Below, one piece after another: positions 56,437 to 64,000 of a DNA stretch of 64,000 nt; position 1 is the stretch's first letter, and each line of letters opens with the position of its first letter. The notes beneath the pieces were generated by a model. That model did not search any database and was not told where the DNA came from. It saw nothing but the letters and a program-made list of their open reading frames with translations. This DNA comes from Idiomarina sp. A28L. GTDB taxonomy: Bacteria; Pseudomonadota; Gammaproteobacteria; Enterobacterales; Alteromonadaceae. A program made the position numbers and the translations under genes. The stretch is from the NCBI RefSeq assembly GCF_000218785.1, contig NZ_AFPO01000007.1, forward strand, positions 124,001 through 188,000, in the 5' to 3' direction.

Positions 56437-58632
56437 TTAGCCGCTAGTGCTTACCTGCATGCGCACTAAAGGCCGTAATACATTAGCATTATTTCCCAGC
56501 AACATGGCATAAATTTGCTGATACGCAAGCACCGCTTTTACATAATCGCGCGTTTCTTGGTACGGAATCAATTCTATCCATAAATCAGCAGGCATTGGCT
56601 CTCCGGGTATCCATTCTCGAACTCGGTTGCTACCTGCGTTGTAAGCTGCCGTTGCGAGTAGCCAATTACCATCGAAACGATGATGCAATTCAGCTAAATA
56701 CTGCGTACCCATTCTTACGTTATCTTCGGGCACATCAAGCCTAAAGCGGCCGCCTCTGGAACTAGCAGAAGATGGGCTTCGCCGATTAATATAATCAGCG
56801 GTTGCTGGCATTACTTGCATCAAGCCTCGCGCGCCCACAGGAGAAACCGCATCGGGCTGAAACGAGCTTTCTCGGCGCGCAATAGCAAACGCCCATGCTG
56901 GATCGATATTTGCTGATTCCGATTGCCCAAGTAACAAGGGTGCAAAAGCAAGTGGAAACCTACGCATTACATCATTCACACCAGAAGTGCCGGCTAAGCC
57001 GAAAATAGCTTGATCGTGCCAACCCCATTCCGAAGCTAACACAGCAATTAATACTTGTTCATCAGCAGGTGCGCGAGCACGCAAAACATTCCATTCTCGC
57101 CGCGCATCCAGCAGCCGCCCATGATGTAATAGTTCCCGAGCTCGCATAGCCTCGCCCCGCAGGCTTATTTCGCGTAATTTTGCCACCACTAACGTAGTGC
57201 TTTCATTCTGCAAGTTCGCCGGTAACGACATTCTCGCGCTCGCCATAAAACCATAATAATTGCGGCTTTGTGCTGCATTTACCAATAACTCAGTAGAATC
57301 TTCCAACAGGCCTAATTCAGCTAAGGCTCTTCCTCGCCAATACAACCACTGTGGCTCTTGTTGTGCAGCACTTGGTAAAGCTAATACAAATTCATTAATC
57401 AAATCAAAACGCTTTTGCTGCAATAAGCTGGCTAAATACCACTGCCGAACAGAATTCGACATCGCCGCAATAGGCAGCCGCTGGAACCATTCTATAGCCT
57501 CGGGTTCACCCCGTAATGCGAGCGTAACAGCAATATCAGCATTCATTGCTTGAGTTTGAGCGGCGCTAAATGAATGTATGGTTTGATAATGTTCCCAAGC
57601 GTTTATCGTGCCCCAGTGATCATTCCAACGCAGGCGCGAAAGTGCATCGAGCACCATACTTTGAATAAGCTCATGCTGTTCACTAAACTCATGAAAGCGC
57701 TGTATTACTCGTGCATTTGCGCGAACTCTGCGCTGCAAACTGAGCAAATCTTGTTTTTCTTCCGATAAAAAACGGCTCAGATAGCGCACTAATGAGTTTT
57801 GCTGCGCATTCTGCGCCATTTGAATACGCTGCCACACTACCTCTTCCGTTCTATAGCCTGCATCGGCCCAAATTCTAAAAAGACTATCACAAGCCGAAGG
57901 CAAGCTCTCACCGTGGGTCCAAAAGCGAGTAACATCTTGCCAAAATAGGCTTTGTTCATCTAACGATTGTGTTTCCAATTGGCGATACCGATAGCGCAGT
58001 GCTTGGCATTGCAAAACTAACGAGGATTGCGGTTGGTAATCACGTAAAAAACGCTCGGCATCATTGTTGCCACGCAATAATTGCAGCCAGTTAGTGCGCA
58101 GTGAACGCGCAACAGGTAATCCTCCATGCTCCGCAAGGAATTCAGTAATAACCGCTTCGTTCGCCATGCGAATATTGTTTTCGAGTAATGCGCCTTCAAG
58201 ATAAGGGAATAACGGGTAATCAGTAATTTCGAGCATCGCCTCTTGCGCTTTTGTGAACTCCCGCCGGTTTATCATCGCGTCGATATCAAGAAATGCTTGG
58301 CGTTGCGCTTCGAGCTTCGCATCCACTAAAATACCCCAAGGTTTCACCAATAGCTGCATACCCGATTCTAGCTCAGCCGAATTAACTTCCGGATTGTCTT
58401 GTTCTTGCACTAAGCCCAACAGTGCTGATACCGGCCCTGTTCGCAAACTTGGAAACTTCGGTTCGGCATTATCTTTTTGTACTTGCTCAAGCGGAATCCA
58501 AGGCAAGCCTTCATCCACGGCAATTTCAAAGGCGCTTGCCGAAGCAGCTTGCATCGCAAAAACACTGGCTGTAAAGACGCCAAAAAGTGATGCGCCCTTC
58601 CATTTCCTCTCTATAAAGCTTCTGTTTGCCAT
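56437..58632 (-). CDS. slt: Soluble lytic murein transglycosylase (Slt70-like)
   Basis: Slt is a periplasmic enzyme that cleaves the glycan strand of peptidoglycan to 1,6-anhydro products. The 731-residue protein has a Sec signal peptide (about residues 1-35), a long alpha-superhelical U domain with repeated helical pairs (about 90-540), and a C-terminal lysozyme-like domain (about 575-715) with catalytic Glu in FAIARRESSFQPDAVS, GARGLMQVMPATA and the AAYNAGSNRVREW motif. It is longer than E. coli Slt70 (645) mainly in the N-terminal part. Since FlgJ here lacks its muramidase half, such an enzyme could supply that activity, but this is only inference. Confidence 0.92.
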   Translation of the reverse strand: MANRSFIERKWKGASLFGVFTASVFAMQAASASAFEIAVDEGLPWIPLEQVQKDNAEPKFPSLRTGPVSALLGLVQEQDNPEVNSAELESGMQLLVKPWGILVDAKLEAQRQAFLDIDAMINRREFTKAQEAMLEITDYPLFPYLEGALLENNIRMANEAVITEFLAEHGGLPVARSLRTNWLQLLRGNNDAERFLRDYQPQSSLVLQCQALRYRYRQLETQSLDEQSLFWQDVTRFWTHGESLPSACDSLFRIWADAGYRTEEVVWQRIQMAQNAQQNSLVRYLSRFLSEEKQDLLSLQRRVRANARVIQRFHEFSEQHELIQSMVLDALSRLRWNDHWGTINAWEHYQTIHSFSAAQTQAMNADIAVTLALRGEPEAIEWFQRLPIAAMSNSVRQWYLASLLQQKRFDLINEFVLALPSAAQQEPQWLYWRGRALAELGLLEDSTELLVNAAQSRNYYGFMASARMSLPANLQNESTTLVVAKLREISLRGEAMRARELLHHGRLLDARREWNVLRARAPADEQVLIAVLASEWGWHDQAIFGLAGTSGVNDVMRRFPLAFAPLLLGQSESANIDPAWAFAIARRESSFQPDAVSPVGARGLMQVMPATADYINRRSPSSASSRGGRFRLDVPEDNVRMGTQYLAELHHRFDGNWLLATAAYNAGSNRVREWIPGEPMPADLWIELIPYQETRDYVKAVLAYQQIYAMLLGNNANVLRPLVRMQVSTSG

Positions 58633-58754
58633 TACTTCCTAATTTACTCGCAGGTTACTTTCAAACGGGTGTTTAATTTTCGTTGCGGTTGTGGGATGAT
58701 TAGTCGCGAATTTTTTACCATACTCTTGTGTACGTTCATTGTAACCATCGCAGA

Positions 58755-58812
58755 TATAATATTTACGTGTAATAGTTAATCTAAGGTGAAAACCTTTCGT
58801 TTGGAACGAAAG
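58755..58812 (+). promoter_or_regulatory. fadBA promoter region with -10 and a 19-bp palindrome
   Basis: TATAAT at 58755-58760 is a perfect -10 but no good -35 is visible. Starting 34 bp later is a perfect palindrome, CTTTCGTT-TGG-AACGAAAG (58794-58812), which looks like a dimeric repressor operator in the leader, 114 bp before fadB. It does not fit the FadR or PsrA sites I remember. The rest of the 294-bp gap between slt and fadB shows nothing clear. Confidence 0.45.
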
Positions 58813-58926
58813 CTGATTAATTTTGCCAAAGAAACTATGCAATACACTACATAAGAATTGTAGCACGCAAGTAGCCACTTGAGTGTTAGTAGAGATTTAC
58901 TCTGCTCACTAGTCGGGAGACCAAAG

Positions 58927-61068
58927 ATGATCTACAAAGGTGATAACCTTCACGTTGATTTTATCGAACCAGGCATTGCCGAAATTACCTTCGATGCCCC
59001 GGGTTCAGTCAACAAATTTGATGAAAAAACATTAACCGAATTCAGCGAAGCGCTCGATGCGCTAACCGGCAACAATGATTTGCGTGGTGTATTGGTGCGT
59101 AGTGCCAAGCCAACATTTATTGTTGGTGCCGATATCACCGAATTCCTCACCCTATTTGCTGATTTAGAAAAAACTAAAACATGGGTTCATAAGGCTTCCC
59201 GCGTATTTGATAAGCTCGAAGATTTACCGGTACCAAGTATTGCGGCAGTAAATGGTTTTGCATTAGGCGGTGGCTGTGAAGCTATTTTAGCCTGTGATTA
59301 CCGTATTGTTGATGAAACTGCAGTTATTGGTTTACCGGAAGTAAAACTCGGATTAATTCCGGGTTTTGGCGGTACTGTGCGTTTACCGAGAGTTATTGGC
59401 CCTGATAACGCATTAGAAGCCATTACTACCGGTATGAACCATAAGCCTGAAAAAGCGCTTGCGGTAGGTTTAGTTGATGCAGTAACGAGTAGTGATCGCT
59501 TAAAAGAAGGTGCATTAAGCATGTTGCGTGATGCCATCGCCGGCGAGCTCGATTGGAAAGCGAAGCGTCAACCGAAACTTGAAGCATTGAAAGCAAATGA
59601 TACCGAAAAATTAATGTCGTTTAGCACCGCTAAAGGCATGATTTGGGCGAAAGCTGGTAAGCATTACCCTTCACCACATGCTGCTTTAGAAGTTGTTGAG
59701 CGTGGTGCTGGTGAAGGCCGTGAAGCTGCGCTTAACATTGAGAATGAGTTATTCGTTAAGTTAACGCAAACCGATGCTGCCCGAGCTCAAGTTGGTATTT
59801 TCCTTGCTGATCAGCTCGTTAAAGGTAAGAGCAAGAAAGTAGCAAAATCAGCCACGAAGAAAATTAGCCGTGCCGGTGTTTTAGGCGCCGGTATCATGGG
59901 TGGCGGTATTGCTTACCAATCAGCCTCGCGTGGCGTTCCGGTAGTAATGAAAGATATTCGCCGTGATGCGCTTGATTTAGGCTTGAACGAAGCCTCAAAG
60001 ATTCTTGGTAAAGCGCTTGAGCGTGGCAAGATTAGCCAGAAACTTGTTGCAAAAACCCTCACCTCAATCACCCCTACACTGAACAACAGCGAACTGGCTG
60101 ATGTAGATATTATTGTAGAAGCGGTTGTAGAGAATCCAAAAATTAAAGCTTCGGTGCTCGCTGAAGTAGAAAAAGTAGTGGCTAAAGATGCAATTATCAC
60201 ATCGAACACTTCTACCATTTCTATCGATAAGTTAGCCGAAAGCCTAGAAGATCCAAGCCGCTTCTGTGGCATGCACTTCTTTAACCCAGTGCACAAAATG
60301 CCGTTGGTAGAAATCATTCGTGGTAAGCACACTTCTGATGAAACCATTGCAGCCGTAACGGCTTATGCATTGCAAATGGGCAAAACCGCAATTGTGGTAA
60401 ACGATTGCCCGGGCTTCTTAGTTAACCGCGTATTATTCCCTTACTTTGCTGGCTTCAGTAAATTGCTCGACGACGATATCGATTTCACAGGTATCGATAA
60501 AGTAATGGAAAAAGAATTTGGCTGGCCAATGGGCCCTGCATATTTATGTGATGTTGTGGGTATGGATACTGCCGATCACGCCACCAACGTAATGGCTGAA
60601 GGCTTCCCAACACGTATGGCTCGCGATGATAACGGTGCGATTGCGAAATTGGCAGCTGCAGAGCGTTATGGCCAGAAAAATGGCAAAGGCTTCTACGAGT
60701 ACAGCGTAGATAAACGTGGGCGCCCACAGAAAGTGGTAAACCCAGATGTATACGACATCATTGGCAAGAAATCGGCTAGTGCCGAGAAAGAAGAAATTAT
60801 TGCACGCTGCATGATTCCAATGGTTAACGAAATGGTGCGCTGCGTAGAAGAAGGCATTGTTGATTCTGCGGAAGAAGCAGATATCGCTTTAATCTACGGT
60901 TTAGGTTTCCCTCCATTCCGCGGTGGTGCGTTCCGTTATTTAGAAACACTAGGTTTAGAGAAATTTGTTGAGTTAGCCGATAAGTACGCAGATCTCGGTG
61001 AAATTTATCAAGTAACTGATGGTTTACGCGAGAAAGCGAAAACCGGCGGCACTTATTTTAAAAGCTAA
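58927..61068 (+). CDS. fadB: Fatty acid oxidation complex subunit alpha FadB
   Basis: FadB is the multifunctional alpha chain of aerobic beta-oxidation: enoyl-CoA hydratase, 3-hydroxyacyl-CoA dehydrogenase and isomerase/epimerase. I start at the ATG at 58927 ([16 protein letters not shown]) with GGGAGA upstream; the longer reading is not family-like. The 713-residue protein has the crotonase domain (about 1-190) with catalytic Glu118 (ALGGGCEAI) and Glu138 (GLPEVKLG). The NAD-binding domain starts at about 313 ([14 protein letters not shown]), with the dehydrogenase His in [17 protein letters not shown]-terminal domain contains [10 protein letters not shown]. It forms an operon with fadA 18 bases downstream. 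Confidence 0.96.
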   Translation: MIYKGDNLHVDFIEPGIAEITFDAPGSVNKFDEKTLTEFSEALDALTGNNDLRGVLVRSAKPTFIVGADITEFLTLFADLEKTKTWVHKASRVFDKLEDLPVPSIAAVNGFALGGGCEAILACDYRIVDETAVIGLPEVKLGLIPGFGGTVRLPRVIGPDNALEAITTGMNHKPEKALAVGLVDAVTSSDRLKEGALSMLRDAIAGELDWKAKRQPKLEALKANDTEKLMSFSTAKGMIWAKAGKHYPSPHAALEVVERGAGEGREAALNIENELFVKLTQTDAARAQVGIFLADQLVKGKSKKVAKSATKKISRAGVLGAGIMGGGIAYQSASRGVPVVMKDIRRDALDLGLNEASKILGKALERGKISQKLVAKTLTSITPTLNNSELADVDIIVEAVVENPKIKASVLAEVEKVVAKDAIITSNTSTISIDKLAESLEDPSRFCGMHFFNPVHKMPLVEIIRGKHTSDETIAAVTAYALQMGKTAIVVNDCPGFLVNRVLFPYFAGFSKLLDDDIDFTGIDKVMEKEFGWPMGPAYLCDVVGMDTADHATNVMAEGFPTRMARDDNGAIAKLAAAERYGQKNGKGFYEYSVDKRGRPQKVVNPDVYDIIGKKSASAEKEEIIARCMIPMVNEMVRCVEEGIVDSAEEADIALIYGLGFPPFRGGAFRYLETLGLEKFVELADKYADLGEIYQVTDGLREKAKTGGTYFKS

Positions 61069-62250
<1,182 letters not shown>

Positions 62251-62301
62251 CGCTTATATAGCGAGCTGAAAATCTGTATATCGATAAACGATATACATAA
62301 T

Positions 62302-62340
62302 AAAAATCCCGCCATGCTTTTTGCCCTGGCGGGATTTTTT
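62302..62340. terminator. Intrinsic terminator of fadBA
   Basis: A 13-bp perfect stem (AAAAATCCCGCCA at 62302-62314, complement at 62327-62339) with a 12-base loop and a T7 run. Confidence 0.95.
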
Positions 62341-62409
62341 TATGGGTTGCTTAAGCCTATACTACCCATATTGTTGTTCGTTTCGGGTTTTGAATTATAG
62401 AGGTAGATC

Positions 62410-62652
62410 ATGGCGCCGTTCAGTAACGCTGATTATCAGCTGGATACACAAGGCTTACGTTGCCCAGAGCCAGTGATGTTGATTCGCGGCAAGATTCGGC
62501 AGATGGAAAACGGTGAAACACTTCTAGTTTTAGCCGATGATCCTGCAACAACTCGCGATATACCATCGTTCTGTCGTTTTATGGATCATCAGTTGTTAGC
62601 CCAACAAATTGATGAAATGCCCTACCGATATCTAGTTCAGAAAGGCTTGTGA
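62410..62652 (+). CDS. tusA: Sulfur carrier protein TusA
   Basis: TusA accepts persulfide sulfur from IscS and passes it to TusBCD for 2-thiouridine in tRNA. It also feeds other sulfur pathways. The 80-residue protein has the CPxP motif with the sulfur-carrying Cys18 ([11 protein letters not shown]) and the second family block [16 protein letters not shown]. Length matches E. coli TusA (81). It is a single gene, followed at once by two parS-like palindromes. Confidence 0.95.
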   Translation: MAPFSNADYQLDTQGLRCPEPVMLIRGKIRQMENGETLLVLADDPATTRDIPSFCRFMDHQLLAQQIDEMPYRYLVQKGL

Positions 62653-62657
62653 TCTTA

Positions 62658-62693
62658 TGTTCCATGTGGAACACCTATGTTCTATGTGGAACA
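62658..62693. promoter_or_regulatory. Two tandem parS-like 16-bp palindromes
   Basis: TGTTCCATGTGGAACA at 62658-62673 and TGTTCTATGTGGAACA at 62678-62693, exactly 20 bp apart. The gammaproteobacterial parS palindrome I remember for Pseudomonas is TGTTCCACGTGGAACA; the first site differs at one base and the second at two. ParB bound to such sites organises and segregates the origin region. Many nearby genes are usually close to oriC. The shared change of the central CG to TG is a reservation, as that step is normally well conserved. An unrelated repressor operator is the alternative. Confidence 0.5.
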
Positions 62694-62700
62694 AATAGCG

Positions 62701-62715
62701 GCCGGTTGAACCGGC
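62701..62715. other. Short inverted repeat after the parS-like sites
   Basis: GCCGGTT-G-AACCGGC is a 7-bp perfect inverted repeat 30 bp from the end of the convergent acetyltransferase gene. No T-run follows on either strand, so it is either a weak terminator or a protein site. Confidence 0.35.
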
Positions 62716-62744
62716 TCTTACCTTAGCGAGAGCTTGATCTTAAC

Positions 62745-63227
62745 TTAAAGCTTAAACTCCCAAAATTCAGCTTGGCCCATTTCAGGATCCAGCTGATAAG
62801 GTTTAAAACCAAACTTCAAATAGGCTAAGCGAGCTGGTTCGTTGCCGCTAAGTACTTCTAGGGTTAACTTCACACAACCCCGCTGCTTTGCTTTTTCGGC
62901 TGCAGCAGCAATAAGCTTCTGGCCAATATTCTGCCCCCGATAGCCATCACGAACCGCAATATCATGCAAGTTGCATACTGGCTTCGCAGCAAAGGTTGAA
63001 AAACCCTCAACACAATTGATTAAACCCACAGGTCCATCTGTTTCGTGCCAAGCAATAAAGCTATACACGGTCGGCCGAGCGGCCATCTCAGAAATAAGCT
63101 GCGCTTTAGTGGCTGCCGGAAGTGCTTCACCACCCCCCATCGGGTCTTGAGCATAATGATCCAACAGCTCAATTAATGCCGCCGCATGTTCCGAGTTTTC
63201 GTAATTAACTGCTTCTATTCGTAACAT
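62745..63227 (-). CDS. GNAT family N-acetyltransferase
   Basis: A 160-residue GNAT-fold acetyltransferase. The acetyl-CoA binding motif A is LHDIAVRDGYRGQNIGQKLI (about residues 88-107) with the Gln/Arg-x-x-Gly-x-Gly/Ala-like RGQNIG loop, and the C-terminal AYLKFGFKPYQ motif B follows. The preceding INCVEGFSTFAAKP segment resembles small-molecule or amino-acid acetyltransferases, but the substrate is unknown. Single gene, convergent with tusA. Confidence 0.9.
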   Translation of the reverse strand: MLRIEAVNYENSEHAAALIELLDHYAQDPMGGGEALPAATKAQLISEMAARPTVYSFIAWHETDGPVGLINCVEGFSTFAAKPVCNLHDIAVRDGYRGQNIGQKLIAAAAEKAKQRGCVKLTLEVLSGNEPARLAYLKFGFKPYQLDPEMGQAEFWEFKL

Positions 63228-63351
63228 TTCTTATATATTCCCTTTTATTCATCTTCTTATGCCACAATGCATGAAGAAGAATACCCTCACCGCAATGGAA
63301 ATCGGGCTGCACAACCGATGCGGATAATATTAATAATATGAGGATAACAAA

Positions 63352-63414
63352 ATGACTCTCGGAGAACGACTAAAACAACGGCGAAATGAGCTTGAATTAG
63401 CCAAACGTTCATAG
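63352..63414 (+). pseudogene. N-terminal remnant of an XRE/Cro-type HTH regulator
   Basis: A 20-codon frame with a GAGGATAA ribosome site seven bases or so upstream. It begins MTLGERLKQRRNELEL, the classic first helix of phage-repressor-like HTH proteins, then reads AKRS and stops. The helix-turn-helix proper is missing and no continuation is visible in any frame before the next convergent gene. A GGCC hairpin follows at about 63420-63436. It looks like the 5' end of a deleted regulator, though a translated micropeptide cannot be excluded. Confidence 0.55.
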
Positions 63415-63437
63415 TGCATAGGCCGATCAATGGCCTA

Positions 63438-64000
63438 TTACAAGGCTTCGGTCTCGCCTTCGCTGTGTTTGGGATACTCGGGCTCTGGCGCGAACGTAAG
63501 CTCTACGTGCGTAGATAGCCATTCTTGTAAGGGCGTTCTTAGAGCCCGCAACAATAGATACATACCTACATGATTGAGGCGCGGCACCGTTATAAGCTGC
63601 GCCTCAATATCGGTGAAAGGCTCAAGCGAAACAAGAAATTCTGGATGATCTGGATATGGCGAAAGCTGCACCCGTTCCTCTTCCTTCAGATTGAAGCCTG
63701 CTCGGAGTTTTTCATAATCTACAATATCATCTACTTCTGAAGCCGCTATAACCATAGGCGTTGAAGCCTCGGATATGCGTTTATAAAAATCGAGTGCTTG
63801 CTCATTTACTTCGCTTGCTACAATAACTCGTTCCAGCGCAGTTGAAAATCGCTCATCAGAAATAAACCAACGTACACGCCAATCTTGTGCTTTCACCTGC
63901 GAAAAAACACTTGTGGCATGTTCACGAAAGTTATTCATCGGTGCTACAAGCATCAAAGCCGCCGGCTGAATATCGGCTTCTATGAGTTCTCTTTCGATTT
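63438..64000 (-). CDS. Hypothetical protein (5' end beyond the window)
   Basis: An open frame of at least 187 codons that runs off the right edge, so the N-terminus is missing; in-frame TTG/ATG codons near 63956 are probably internal. The visible part is soluble, acidic and mixed alpha/beta, with segments VRWFISDERFSTALERVIVA, STPMVIAASEVDDIVDYEKL and LNHVGMYLLLRALRTPLQEW. I do not recognise a family or catalytic motif. The sequence ILEADIQPAALMLVAP-like strand before it suggests a Rossmann-type core, but this is weak. Confidence 0.6.
   Translation of the reverse strand, partial: IERELIEADIQPAALMLVAPMNNFREHATSVFSQVKAQDWRVRWFISDERFSTALERVIVASEVNEQALDFYKRISEASTPMVIAASEVDDIVDYEKLRAGFNLKEEERVQLSPYPDHPEFLVSLEPFTDIEAQLITVPRLNHVGMYLLLRALRTPLQEWLSTHVELTFAPEPEYPKHSEGETEAL

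Noticed and set aside
58639-58878. 79-codon minus-strand open frame between slt and fadB
   Set aside because: It covers the probable fadB promoter and operator, has no ribosome site and no recognisable domain.

Overview
The window is a gene-dense chromosomal segment of a motile, aerobic marine gammaproteobacterium. Gene content and order point to Alteromonadales, most likely Idiomarinaceae (Idiomarina, Pseudidiomarina or Aliidiomarina); I infer this from memory of related genomes, not from a search. Base composition looks even throughout (mid-40s % G+C by eye). I see no insertion sequence, prophage, CRISPR array, tRNA or rRNA.

Region 1 (1-8.7 kb, + strand) is a late flagellar export and switch operon: end of fliG, then fliH, I, J, K, L, M, N, O, P, Q and R, mostly coupled by start/stop overlaps. 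Region 2 (8.7-17.9 kb, - strand) is the rod/hook operon flgBCDEFGHIJ, followed by flgKL behind its own probable sigma-28 promoter. Divergent flgA and then flgMN (18.1-19.8 kb, +) follow; flgMN has an exact-consensus sigma-28 promoter. FlgJ is a one-domain form without the muramidase half.

Region 3 (19.8-27.7 kb) has an isochorismatase-fold hydrolase, a bacterial voltage-gated sodium channel (-) and a complete mrpABCDEFG Na+/H+ antiporter operon (+), a sodium-handling cluster next to the flagellar genes. Region 4 (27.8-45.6 kb) holds cysE-cysK, a secreted amidohydrolase, a DUF2489 protein with yihI, a DUF885 lipoprotein, a DMT permease with engB, cytochrome c4, polA, a DUF945 protein, a DASS/SLC13 permease with RCK_C domains, aroE and a truncated haemoglobin. 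The E. coli order polA - spf - engB - csrC - yihI is recognisable here with insertions. Both places where E. coli carries small RNA genes hold structured non-coding sequence ending in an intrinsic terminator. The one upstream of yihI, with two hairpins presenting AAU/AAG-rich loops, is my best candidate for an undescribed element.

Region 5 (45.7-64 kb) is housekeeping: a membrane-anchored Lys/Ala-rich protein, hemF-tsaC, a zinc-ribbon protein, smg, dprA, divergent def-fmt-rsmB-trkA, convergent trkH, slt, then fadBA, tusA, a GNAT acetyltransferase and an unfinished gene at the edge. In relatives many of these genes lie near the replication origin. In keeping with that, two tandem parS-like palindromes follow tusA, and a perfect DnaA box with clustered GATC sites lies upstream of polA.
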